This document shows positions 1-10,062 of a stretch of DNA of 64,000 nucleotides, piece by piece. The translations under genes were made by a program, and so were the position numbers. The stretch is from Whitmania pigra (lineage: Eukaryota; Annelida; Clitellata; Hirudinida; Haemopidae). Location: positions 1-64,000 of the forward strand of contig JAJTWR010000350.1 of assembly GCA_021613335.1 (NCBI GenBank). The letters run 5' to 3'. How positions within the stretch are numbered: the first letter of the stretch is position 1; each line of letters opens with the position of its first letter. The notes beneath the pieces were generated by a model. It saw only the letters and a program-made list of their open reading frames with translations. It ran no database searches and was not told where the DNA came from.

Positions 1-232
1 TAATATTATTGAAAAATTTATCTTCTAAATGCACTAGAATGTCGCTAGAATAATTTGGGCCTAATTATAGATGCACGAAGCGGCCTGCAATGCATCGCAT
101 GCACCTGCGCTCTAAAAACAAAACCTTCCTCTATGCGCGCGCGGCTTAATCGATCATTTCTCTGTGGGCTCTCGACCTGTTCACATCGTTCTCCCTCCGC
201 ATTCGCATATTAATTTTTTTTTTTCCGCAAAA

Positions 233-1166
233 ATGTCATTTCACCCATCGTCGGCCGGAAAAGGAATCGCGATTCAAAATTGCGATGCAAGTATCATCCC
301 CAGGCAGAATTATTGGAAGATCACCATGCTGGTGACGTGGTCTGCTCCGATTGCGGACTCGTCGTTGCCGATCGTGTCATCGACGTCTCCAGCGAATGGA
401 GAAACTTTCAACGATAACGGCGAGTCAAAAGACATGAGTCGAGTGGGAAGTGCCGAAAACTCGCTTTTCGACGGCAACGACCTGTACACAAAAAACAAGA
501 GTACGCAACCAAGTCGGGCACCACCACGTCGGAAGCTAGCCAGGTTCCGAAGTTTAAACAGTCGAGCGCCGTAAAGGCCATGTGTCAATCGCTCGGCTTT
601 ATGAAACTATTTCGTTCGGACAGGATGACCTTTCCGCGGACGTCTTGGAAAACGCCGTGCACCTCTTCAAGAACGTGCAAAGAAAAATGACCATGAAAGG
701 CAAGAATAAGGAGGCCATCATGGCCTCGTGCCTTTACATAGAATGTCGCAGGAAGAACGTTTCGAGGACCTTCAGCGAGTTTTGCGGGGCCACGGGGTTG
801 CAAAAAGCGATCGGAAGGACGTTCAAGTCCATCTCGAGCTTGTTGGACGCAAAGCAGCAGCTCAGGCAAGACTCAGGCGTGGTAGACTTAATATCGAGGT
901 TCTGCGCTCACGCCGGATTATCCGCCGGCATTGCCAAAATACCCAGACAGATAGCCGTAAAAGCTACCGAAATGGAAATCGTCGGAGGCAGAGCGCCCTC
1001 TACCGTCGCCTCGGCAGCTATGTATATTGCCGCAGAAATTGGAGGGTGCAAGAAATCCTTCGAGGAAATCAATCGAGCGACAGGGGTCTCAGAAGGTAGC
1101 ATTAGGCATTGCCTGAAGGTATTACTCCCCAGGCTCAAGGAAATCTACAAGAAGGACGACAAATGA
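233..1166 (+). pseudogene. GTF2B: TFIIB copy 1, frameshifted and diverged
   Basis: This is a full-length relative of the intact copies with several frame breaks. A C is missing near 275, an A is added near 403, and one-base changes occur near 490 and 600-630. The last 190 residues are open from about 582 in the correct frame and contain both cyclin-fold repeats. Unlike other copies it also has coding substitutions, for example near 675, 785, 885, 940 and 1100-1110. It is either a decayed edge copy or poorly polished sequence. The zinc-ribbon codons are present but out of frame with the core. Confidence 0.85.
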
Positions 1167-1535
1167 TGGAGGAGCTTTATTTTTTTTTTTTTATTTTTTT
1201 TACTTTCTTTCGTGTTGTTTGAGAAAAATAAAAATGATTAAAAAAAAATCTCGCTTACCGTGTACCAATTTAATCTTTCGTAAATTCAAAAAAATAGAAA
1301 ATCGCTAATATTATTGAAAAATTACCTTCTAAATGCACTAGATGTCGCTAGAATAATTGGGCCTAATTATAGATGCACGAAAGCGGCCTGCATGCATCGC
1401 ATGCACCTGCGCTCTAAAAAAAAAACCTTCCTCTATGCGCGCGCGGCTTAATCGGATCATTTCTCTGTGGGCTCTCGACCTGTTCACATCGTTCTCTCCG
1501 CGTAGACGCATTCGCATAGTTAATTTTCCGCAAAA

Positions 1536-1950
1536 ATGTCATTTCACCCATCGTCGGCCGGAAAAGGAATCGCGATTCCAAAATTGCGATGCAAGTATCA
1601 TCCCCAGGCAGAATTATTGGAAGATCACCATGCTGGTGACGTGGTCTGCTCCGATTGCGGACTCGTCGTTGCCGATCGTGTCATCGACGTCTCCAGCGAA
1701 TGGAGAACTTTCAACGATAACGCGAGTCAAAGACATGAGTCGAGTGGGAAGTGCCGAAAACTCGCTTTTCGAGGCAACGACCTGTACACAAAAATACAAG
1801 AGTACGCACCAAGTAAGTCGGGCACCACCACGTCGGAAGCTAGCCAGGTTCCGAAGTTTAAAACAGTCGAACGCCGTAAAGAGGCCATGTGGTCAATCGC
1901 TCGGCTTTATGAAAACTATTTCGGACAGGATGAACCTTTCCGCGGAAAAA
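1536..1950 (+). pseudogene. GTF2B: TFIIB copy 2, internally deleted
   Basis: The copy starts normally and encodes the zinc ribbon and B-reader. It then has one-base losses near 1722-1735 and other small indels. At about 1946 it jumps from the codons preceding the first cyclin repeat straight into the 3' untranslated region of the same unit, losing about 590 bp. Both cyclin repeats are therefore missing and no working TFIIB can be made. Most small changes are single-base indels in homopolymers, the pattern expected of unpolished long reads, so part of the damage may be technical. Confidence 0.85.
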
Positions 1951-2248
1951 TAAAAATGATTAAAAAAAAATCTCGCTTACCGTGTACCAATTTAATCTTT
2001 CGTAAATTCAAAAAAATAGAAAATCGCTAATATTATTGAAAAATTATCTTCTAAATGCACTAGATGTCGCTAGAATAATTGGGCCTAATTATAGATGCAC
2101 GAAAGCGGCCTGCATGCATCGCATGCACCTGCGCTCTAAAAACAAACCTTCCTCTATGCGCGCGCGGCTTAATCGGATCATTTCTCTGTGGGCTCTCGAC
2201 CTGTTCACATCGTTCTCTCCGCATTCGCATAGTTAATTTTCCGCAAAA

Positions 2249-3183
2249 ATGTCATTTCACCCATCGTCGGCCGGAAAAGGAATCGCGATTCCAAAATTGC
2301 GATGCAAGTATCATCCCCAGGCAGAATTATTGGAAGATCACCATGCTGGTGACGTGGTCTGCTCCGATTGCGGACTCGTCGTTGCCGATCGTGTCATCGA
2401 CGTCTCCAGCGAATGGAGAACTTTCAACGATAACGGCGAGTCAAAAGACATGAGTCGAGTGGGAAGTGCCGAAAACTCGCTTTTCGACGGCAACGACCTG
2501 TACACAAAAATACAAGAGTACGCAACCAAGTCGGGCACCACCACGTCGGAAGCTAGCCAGGTTCCGAAGTTTAAACAGTCGAGCGCCGTAAAGGCCATGT
2601 GTCAATCGCTCGGCTTTATGAAAACTATTTCGGACAGGATGAACCTTTCCGCGGACGTCTTGGAAAACGCCGTGCACCTCTTCAAGAGCGTGCAAGGAAA
2701 AATGACCATGAAAGGCAAGAATAAGGAGGCCATCATGGCCTCGTGCCTTTACATAGAATGTCGCAGGAAGAACGTTTCGAGGACCTTCAGCGAGTTCTGC
2801 GCGGCCACGGGGGTTGCCAAAAACTGATCGGAAGGACGTTCAAGTCCATCTCGAGCTTGTTGGACGCAAAGCAGCAGCTCAGGCAAGACTCAGGCGTGGC
2901 AGACTTAATGTCGAGGTTCTGCGCTCACGCCGGATTATCCGCCGGCATTGCCAAAATAGCCAGACAGATAGCCGTAAAAGCTACCGAAATGGGAATCGTC
3001 GGAGGCAGAGCGCCCTCTACCGTCGCCTCGGCAGCTATGTATATTGCCGCAGAAATTGGAGGGTGCAAGAAATCCTTCGAGGAAATCAATCGAGCGACAG
3101 GGGTCTCAGAAGGTACCATTAAGCAATGCCTGAAGGTATTACTCCCCAGGCTCAAGGAAATCTACAAGAAGGACGACAAATGA
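2249..3183 (+). pseudogene. GTF2B: TFIIB copy 3, single frameshift
   Basis: This copy matches the intact ones, except that one C is missing at about 2825, where the others read AAAAACCTGATC. The frame breaks after residue about 191, at the end of the first cyclin repeat. The second repeat is open in the other frame through the normal stop at 3181-3183. One missing base in a run is the only visible lesion, so a sequencing error is as likely as a real mutation. Confidence 0.85.
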
Positions 3184-3552
3184 TGGAGGAGCTTTTTTTT
3201 TTATTTTTTATTTTTTTTACTTTCTTTCGTGTTGTTTGAGAAAAATAAAAATGATTAAAAAAAAATCTCGCTTACCGTGTACCAATTTAATCTTTCGTAA
3301 ATTCAAAAAAATAGAAAATCGCTAATATTATTGAAAAATTACCTTCTAAATGCACTAGATGTCGCTAGAATAATTGGGCCTAATTATAGATGCACGAAAG
3401 CGGCCTGCATGCATCGCATGCACCTGCGCTCTAAAAAAAAAAACTTCCTCTATGCGCGCGCGGCTTAATCGGATCATTTCTCTGTGGGCTCTCGACCTGT
3501 TCACATCGTTCTCTCCGCGTAGACGCATTCGCATAGTTAATTTTCCGCAAAA

Positions 3553-4488
3553 ATGTCATTTCACCCATCGTCGGCCGGAAAAGGAATCGCGATTCCAAAA
3601 TTGCGATGCAAGTATCATCCCCAGGCAGAATTATTGGAAGATCACCATGCTGGTGACGTGGTCTGCTCCGATTGCGGACTCGTCGTTGCCGATCGTGTCA
3701 TCGACGTCTCCAGCGAATGGAGAACTTTCAACGATAACGGCGAGTCAAAAGACATGAGTCGAGTGGGAAGTGCCGAAAACTCGCTTTTCGACGGCAACGA
3801 CCTGTACACAAAAATACAAGAGTACGCAACCAAGTCGGGCACCACCACGTCGGAAGCTAGCCAGGTTCCGAAGTTTAAACAGTCGAGCGCCGTAAAGGCC
3901 ATGTGTCAATCGCTCGGCTTTATGAAAACTATTTCGGACAGGATGAACCTTTCCGCGGACGTCTTGGAAAACGCCGTGCACCTCTTCAAGAGCGTGCAAG
4001 GAAAAATGACCATGAAAGGCAAGAATAAGGAGGCCATCATGGCCTCGTGCCTTTACATAGAATGTCGCAGGAAGAACGTTTCGAGGACCTTCAGCGAGTT
4101 CTGCGCGGCCACGGGGGTTGCCAAAAACCTGATCGGAAGGACGTTCAAGTCCATCTCGAGCTTGTTGGACGCAAAGCAGCAGCTCAGGCAAGACTCAGGC
4201 GTGGCAGACTTAATGTCGAGGTTCTGCGCTCACGCCGGATTATCCGCCGGCATTGCCAAAATAGCCAGACAGATAGCCGTAAAAGCTACCGAAATGGGAA
4301 TCGTCGGAGGCAGAGCGCCCTCTACCGTCGCCTCGGCAGCTATGTATATTGCCGCAGAAATTGGAGGGTGCAAGAAATCCTTCGAGGAAATCAATCGAGC
4401 GACAGGGGTCTCAGAAGGTACCATTAAGCAATGCCTGAAGGTATTACTCCCCAGGCTCAAGGAAATCTACAAGAAGGACGACAAATGA
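3553..4488 (+). CDS. GTF2B: Transcription initiation factor IIB, copy 4 (intact)
   Basis: TFIIB bridges TBP on the TATA element and RNA polymerase II in the nuclear pre-initiation complex and helps set the start site. The 311-residue product is close to the usual length of about 316. An N-terminal zinc ribbon has ligands C19, H22, C38 and C41. It is followed by the conserved B-reader/linker (SEWRTF...SRVG, about residues 54-72) and two cyclin-like repeats (about 110-200 and 205-305) ending in a lysine/aspartate tail. The start is chosen by the match to the family N-terminus and by its conservation in most units. The gene has no introns, unlike every multi-exon neighbour. Its protein is identical to copies 6 and 8. 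An AATAAA lies 55 bp after the stop. Confidence 0.95.
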   Translation: MSFHPSSAGKGIAIPKLRCKYHPQAELLEDHHAGDVVCSDCGLVVADRVIDVSSEWRTFNDNGESKDMSRVGSAENSLFDGNDLYTKIQEYATKSGTTTSEASQVPKFKQSSAVKAMCQSLGFMKTISDRMNLSADVLENAVHLFKSVQGKMTMKGKNKEAIMASCLYIECRRKNVSRTFSEFCAATGVAKNLIGRTFKSISSLLDAKQQLRQDSGVADLMSRFCAHAGLSAGIAKIARQIAVKATEMGIVGGRAPSTVASAAMYIAAEIGGCKKSFEEINRATGVSEGTIKQCLKVLLPRLKEIYKKDDK

Positions 4489-4542
4489 TGGAGGAGCTTT
4501 TTTTTATATTTTTTTTTACTTTCTTTCGTGTTGTTTGAGAAA

Positions 4543-4548
4543 AATAAA
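4543..4548 (+). terminator. Polyadenylation signal of TFIIB copy 4
   Basis: AATAAA lies 55 bp after the TGA stop, within a conserved GAGAAAAATAAAAATG context. The same signal recurs in every complete unit (for example near 1230, 3245, 5841, 7146, 8448 and 9752). Confidence 0.7.
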
Positions 4549-4851
4549 AATGATTAAAAAAAAATCTCGCTTACCGTGTACCAATTTAATCTTTCGTAAA
4601 TTCAAAAAAATAGAAAATCGCTAATATTATTGAAAAATTACCTTCTAAATGCACTAGATGTCGCTAGAATAATTGGGCCTAATTATAGATGCACGAAAGC
4701 GGCCTGCATGCATCGCATGCACCTGCGCTCTAAAAAAAAAACCTTCCTCTATGCGCGCGCGGCTTAATCGGATCATTTCTCTGTGGGCTCTCGACCTGTT
4801 CACATCGTTCTCTCCGCGTAGACGCATTCGCATAGTTAATTTTCCGCAAAA

Positions 4852-5789
4852 ATGTCATTTCACACCCATCGTCGGCCGGAAAAGGAATCGCGATTCCAAA
4901 ATTGCGATGCAAGTATCATCCCCAGGCAGAATTATTGGAAGATCACCATGCTGGTGACGTGGTCTGCTCCGATTGCGGACTCGTCGTTGCCGATCGTGTC
5001 ATCGACGTCTCCAGCGAATGGAGAACTTTCAACGATAACGGCGAGTCAAAAGACATGAGTCGAGTGGGAAGTGCCGAAAACTCGCTTTTCGACGGCAACG
5101 ACCTGTACACAAAAATACAAGAGTACGCAACCAAGTCGGGCACCACCACGTCGGAAGCTAGCCAGGTTCCGAAGTTTAAACAGTCGAGCGCCGTAAAGGC
5201 CATGTGTCAATCGCTCGGCTTTATGAAAACTATTTCGGACAGGATGAACCTTTCCGCGGACGTCTTGGAAAACGCCGTGCACCTCTTCAAGAGCGTGCAA
5301 GGAAAAATGACCATGAAAGGCAAGAATAAGGAGGCCATCATGGCCTCGTGCCTTTACATAGAATGTCGCAGGAAGAACGTTTCGAGGACCTTCAGCGAGT
5401 TCTGCGCGGCCACGGGGGTTGCCAAAAACCTGATCGGAAGGACGTTCAAGTCCATCTCGAGCTTGTTGGACGCAAAGCAGCAGCTCAGGCAAGACTCAGG
5501 CGTGGCAGACTTAATGTCGAGGTTCTGCGCTCACGCCGGATTATCCGCCGGCATTGCCAAAATAGCCAGACAGATAGCCGTAAAAGCTACCGAAATGGGA
5601 ATCGTCGGAGGCAGAGCGCCCTCTACCGTCGCCTCGGCAGCTATGTATATTGCCGCAGAAATTGGAGGGTGCAAGAAATCCTTCGAGGAAATCAATCGAG
5701 CGACAGGGGTCTCAGAAGGTACCATTAAGCAATGCCTGAAGGTATTACTCCCCAGGCTCAAGGAAATCTACAAGAAGGACGACAAATGA
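4852..5789 (+). pseudogene. GTF2B: TFIIB copy 5, 2-bp insertion after codon 4
   Basis: The usual ATG is present, but an extra CA dinucleotide at about 4861-4866 shifts the frame after M-S-F-H. Translation from this ATG leaves the TFIIB frame at once. Downstream, the full zinc ribbon and both cyclin repeats are open to the normal stop, identical to the intact copies, but no upstream in-frame ATG restores the N-terminus. The first usable internal methionine lies after the zinc ribbon, which would give a ribbon-less protein. Confidence 0.8.
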
Positions 5790-6150
5790 TGGAGGAGCTT
5801 TTTTTTTATTTTTTTTACTTTCTTTCGTGTTGTTTGAGAAAAATAAAAATGATTAAAAAAAAATCTCGCTTACCGTGTACCAATTTAATCTTTCGTAAAT
5901 TCAAAAAAATAGAAAATCGCTAATATTATTGAAAAATTACCTTCTAAATGCACTAGATGTCGCTAGAATAATTGGGCCTAATTATAGATGCACGAAAGCG
6001 GCCTGCATGCATCGCATGCACCTGCGCTCTAAAAAAAAAACCTTCCTCTATGCGCGCGCGGCTTAATCGGATCATTTCTCTGTGGGCTCTCGACCTGTTC
6101 ACATCGTTCTCTCCGCGTAGACGCATTCGCATAGTTAATTTTCCGCAAAA

Positions 6151-7086
6151 ATGTCATTTCACCCATCGTCGGCCGGAAAAGGAATCGCGATTCCAAAATT
6201 GCGATGCAAGTATCATCCCCAGGCAGAATTATTGGAAGATCACCATGCTGGTGACGTGGTCTGCTCCGATTGCGGACTCGTCGTTGCCGATCGTGTCATC
6301 GACGTCTCCAGCGAATGGAGAACTTTCAACGATAACGGCGAGTCAAAAGACATGAGTCGAGTGGGAAGTGCCGAAAACTCGCTTTTCGACGGCAACGACC
6401 TGTACACAAAAATACAAGAGTACGCAACCAAGTCGGGCACCACCACGTCGGAAGCTAGCCAGGTTCCGAAGTTTAAACAGTCGAGCGCCGTAAAGGCCAT
6501 GTGTCAATCGCTCGGCTTTATGAAAACTATTTCGGACAGGATGAACCTTTCCGCGGACGTCTTGGAAAACGCCGTGCACCTCTTCAAGAGCGTGCAAGGA
6601 AAAATGACCATGAAAGGCAAGAATAAGGAGGCCATCATGGCCTCGTGCCTTTACATAGAATGTCGCAGGAAGAACGTTTCGAGGACCTTCAGCGAGTTCT
6701 GCGCGGCCACGGGGGTTGCCAAAAACCTGATCGGAAGGACGTTCAAGTCCATCTCGAGCTTGTTGGACGCAAAGCAGCAGCTCAGGCAAGACTCAGGCGT
6801 GGCAGACTTAATGTCGAGGTTCTGCGCTCACGCCGGATTATCCGCCGGCATTGCCAAAATAGCCAGACAGATAGCCGTAAAAGCTACCGAAATGGGAATC
6901 GTCGGAGGCAGAGCGCCCTCTACCGTCGCCTCGGCAGCTATGTATATTGCCGCAGAAATTGGAGGGTGCAAGAAATCCTTCGAGGAAATCAATCGAGCGA
7001 CAGGGGTCTCAGAAGGTACCATTAAGCAATGCCTGAAGGTATTACTCCCCAGGCTCAAGGAAATCTACAAGAAGGACGACAAATGA
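6151..7086 (+). CDS. GTF2B: Transcription initiation factor IIB, copy 6 (intact)
   Basis: This is an intact 311-residue frame with protein identical to copies 4 and 8, including zinc ligands C19, H22, C38 and C41, the B-reader and two cyclin repeats. The same spacer precedes it, and the same T-rich tail with AATAAA follows. The only differences from other units seen are in poly-T/poly-A lengths and a small duplication of TTTCTT in the 3' region near 7122. Confidence 0.95.
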   Translation: MSFHPSSAGKGIAIPKLRCKYHPQAELLEDHHAGDVVCSDCGLVVADRVIDVSSEWRTFNDNGESKDMSRVGSAENSLFDGNDLYTKIQEYATKSGTTTSEASQVPKFKQSSAVKAMCQSLGFMKTISDRMNLSADVLENAVHLFKSVQGKMTMKGKNKEAIMASCLYIECRRKNVSRTFSEFCAATGVAKNLIGRTFKSISSLLDAKQQLRQDSGVADLMSRFCAHAGLSAGIAKIARQIAVKATEMGIVGGRAPSTVASAAMYIAAEIGGCKKSFEEINRATGVSEGTIKQCLKVLLPRLKEIYKKDDK

Positions 7087-7457
7087 TGGAGGAGCTTTTT
7101 TTTTATTTTTTTTTTACTTTCTTTTTCTTTCGTGTTGTTTGAGAAAAATAAAAATGATTAAAAAAAAATCTCGCTTACCGTGTACCAATTTAATCTTTCG
7201 TAAATTCAAAAAAATAGAAAATCGCTAATATTATTGAAAAATTACCTTCTAAATGCACTAGATGTCGCTAGAATAATTGGGCCTAATTATAGATGCACGA
7301 AAGCGGCCTGCATGCATCGCATGCACCTGCGCTCTAAAAAAAAAACCTTCCTCTATGCGCGCGCGGCTTAATCGGATCATTTCTCTGTGGGCTCTCGACC
7401 TGTTCACATCGTTCTCTCCGCGTAGACGCATTCGCATAGTTAATTTTCCGCAAAAAT
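7087..7457 (+). promoter_or_regulatory. TFIIB array spacer (example unit)
   Basis: The roughly 370-bp spacer is repeated before each copy. After the stop come a T-rich tract, the polyadenylation signal and an A-rich stretch. Next is a conserved block with a palindrome-like TGCATGCATCGCATGCA and a run of alternating purine-pyrimidine (ATGCGCGCGCGG), then about 90 bp of CT-rich sequence leading to the ATG. A core promoter should lie here if the copies are expressed, but I see no convincing TATA box at a defined distance. TAATTATAG about 170 bp before the start is the nearest candidate. Confidence 0.5.
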
Positions 7458-8395
7458 TCATTTCATTTCACCCATCGTCGGCCGGAAAAGGAATCGCGAT
7501 TCCAAAATTGCGATGCAAGTATCATCCCCAGGCAGAATTATTGGAAGATCACCATGCTGGTGACGTGGTCTGCTCCGATTGCGGACTCGTCGTTGCCGAT
7601 CGTGTCATCGACGTCTCCAGCGAATGGAGAACTTTCAACGATAACGGCGAGTCAAAAGACATGAGTCGAGTGGGAAGTGCCGAAAACTCGCTTTTCGACG
7701 GCAACGACCTGTACACAAAAATACAAGAGTACGCAACCAAGTCGGGCACCACCACGTCGGAAGCTAGCCAGGTTCCGAAGTTTAAACAGTCGAGCGCCGT
7801 AAAGGCCATGTGTCAATCGCTCGGCTTTATGAAAACTATTTCGGACAGGATGAACCTTTCCGCGGACGTCTTGGAAAACGCCGTGCACCTCTTCAAGAGC
7901 GTGCAAGGAAAAATGACCATGAAAGGCAAGAATAAGGAGGCCATCATGGCCTCGTGCCTTTACATAGAATGTCGCAGGAAGAACGTTTCGAGGACCTTCA
8001 GCGAGTTCTGCGCGGCCACGGGGGTTGCCAAAAACCTGATCGGAAGGACGTTCAAGTCCATCTCGAGCTTGTTGGACGCAAAGCAGCAGCTCAGGCAAGA
8101 CTCAGGCGTGGCAGACTTAATGTCGAGGTTCTGCGCTCACGCCGGATTATCCGCCGGCATTGCCAAAATAGCCAGACAGATAGCCGTAAAAGCTACCGAA
8201 ATGGGAATCGTCGGAGGCAGAGCGCCCTCTACCGTCGCCTCGGCAGCTATGTATATTGCCGCAGAAATTGGAGGGTGCAAGAAATCCTTCGAGGAAATCA
8301 ATCGAGCGACAGGGGTCTCAGAAGGTACCATTAAGCAATGCCTGAAGGTATTACTCCCCAGGCTCAAGGAAATCTACAAGAAGGACGACAAATGA
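7458..8395 (+). pseudogene. GTF2B: TFIIB copy 7, normal start codon lost
   Basis: All residues from serine 2 onward are as in the intact copies, but the ATG is replaced by ATT and a short TTCA-type duplication follows (7455-7470). The change leaves the frame open upstream into the spacer. An ATG at 7277 is in frame and would give a 372-residue protein with about 60 spacer-encoded residues in front of the zinc ribbon. Whether the 7277 ATG lies within the transcript is unknown. I score it as a start-loss copy; an N-terminally extended TFIIB is the alternative. Confidence 0.7.
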
Positions 8396-8758
8396 TGGAG
8401 GAGCTTTTTTTTTATTTTTTTTTACTTTCTTTCGTGTTGTTTGAGAAAAATAAAAATGATTAAAAAAAAATCTCGCTTACCGTGTACCAATTTAATCTTT
8501 CGTAAATTCAAAAAAATAGAAAATCGCTAATATTATTGAAAAATTACCTTCTAAATGCACTAGATGTCGCTAGAATAATTGGGCCTAATTATAGATGCAC
8601 GAAAGCGGCCTGCATGCATCGCATGCACCTGCGCTCTAAAAAAAAAAACCTTCCTCTATGCGCGCGCGGCTTAATCGGATCATTTCTCTGTGGGCTCTCG
8701 ACCTGTTCACATCGTTCTCTCCGCGTAGACGCATTCGCATAGTTAATTTTCCGCAAAA

Positions 8759-9694
8759 ATGTCATTTCACCCATCGTCGGCCGGAAAAGGAATCGCGATT
8801 CCAAAATTGCGATGCAAGTATCATCCCCAGGCAGAATTATTGGAAGATCACCATGCTGGTGACGTGGTCTGCTCCGATTGCGGACTCGTCGTTGCCGATC
8901 GTGTCATCGACGTCTCCAGCGAATGGAGAACTTTCAACGATAACGGCGAGTCAAAAGACATGAGTCGAGTGGGAAGTGCCGAAAACTCGCTTTTCGACGG
9001 CAACGACCTGTACACAAAAATACAAGAGTACGCAACCAAGTCGGGCACCACCACGTCGGAAGCTAGCCAGGTTCCGAAGTTTAAACAGTCGAGCGCCGTA
9101 AAGGCCATGTGTCAATCGCTCGGCTTTATGAAAACTATTTCGGACAGGATGAACCTTTCCGCGGACGTCTTGGAAAACGCCGTGCACCTCTTCAAGAGCG
9201 TGCAAGGAAAAATGACCATGAAAGGCAAGAATAAGGAGGCCATCATGGCCTCGTGCCTTTACATAGAATGTCGCAGGAAGAACGTTTCGAGGACCTTCAG
9301 CGAGTTCTGCGCGGCCACGGGGGTTGCCAAAAACCTGATCGGAAGGACGTTCAAGTCCATCTCGAGCTTGTTGGACGCAAAGCAGCAGCTCAGGCAAGAC
9401 TCAGGCGTGGCAGACTTAATGTCGAGGTTCTGCGCTCACGCCGGATTATCCGCCGGCATTGCCAAAATAGCCAGACAGATAGCCGTAAAAGCTACCGAAA
9501 TGGGAATCGTCGGAGGCAGAGCGCCCTCTACCGTCGCCTCGGCAGCTATGTATATTGCCGCAGAAATTGGAGGGTGCAAGAAATCCTTCGAGGAAATCAA
9601 TCGAGCGACAGGGGTCTCAGAAGGTACCATTAAGCAATGCCTGAAGGTATTACTCCCCAGGCTCAAGGAAATCTACAAGAAGGACGACAAATGA
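8759..9694 (+). CDS. GTF2B: Transcription initiation factor IIB, copy 8 (intact)
   Basis: This is the third intact 311-residue copy, with protein identical to copies 4 and 6 and the same start, stop and domain order (zinc ribbon, B-reader, two cyclin repeats). The 3' poly-T tract is slightly longer. Identity at both synonymous and non-synonymous sites with copies 4 and 6 points to very recent duplication, gene conversion, or both. Confidence 0.95.
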   Translation: MSFHPSSAGKGIAIPKLRCKYHPQAELLEDHHAGDVVCSDCGLVVADRVIDVSSEWRTFNDNGESKDMSRVGSAENSLFDGNDLYTKIQEYATKSGTTTSEASQVPKFKQSSAVKAMCQSLGFMKTISDRMNLSADVLENAVHLFKSVQGKMTMKGKNKEAIMASCLYIECRRKNVSRTFSEFCAATGVAKNLIGRTFKSISSLLDAKQQLRQDSGVADLMSRFCAHAGLSAGIAKIARQIAVKATEMGIVGGRAPSTVASAAMYIAAEIGGCKKSFEEINRATGVSEGTIKQCLKVLLPRLKEIYKKDDK

Positions 9695-10062
9695 TGGAGG
9701 AGCTTTTTTTTTATTTTTATTTTTTTTACTTTCTTTCGTGTTGTTTGAGAAAAATAAAAATGATTAAAAAAAAATCTCGCTTACCGTGTACCAATTTAAT
9801 CTTTCGTAAATTCAAAAAAATAGAAAATCGCTAATATTATTGAAAAATTACCTTCTAAATGCACTAGATGTCGCTAGAATAATTGGGCCTAATTATAGAT
9901 GCACGAAAGCGGCCTGCATGCATCGCATGCACCTGCGCTCTAAAAAAAAACCTTCCTCTATGCGCGCGCGGCTTAATCGGATCATTTCTCTGTGGGCTCT
10001 CGACCTGTTCACATCGTTCTCTCCGCGCGTAGACGCATTCGCATAGTTAATTTTCCGCAAAA

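Noticed and set aside
3642..4460. Antisense and alternative-frame ORFs of 76-148 residues repeated in every TFIIB unit
   Set aside because: They are shadows of the TFIIB coding frame, repeat with it, and have no independent family match.
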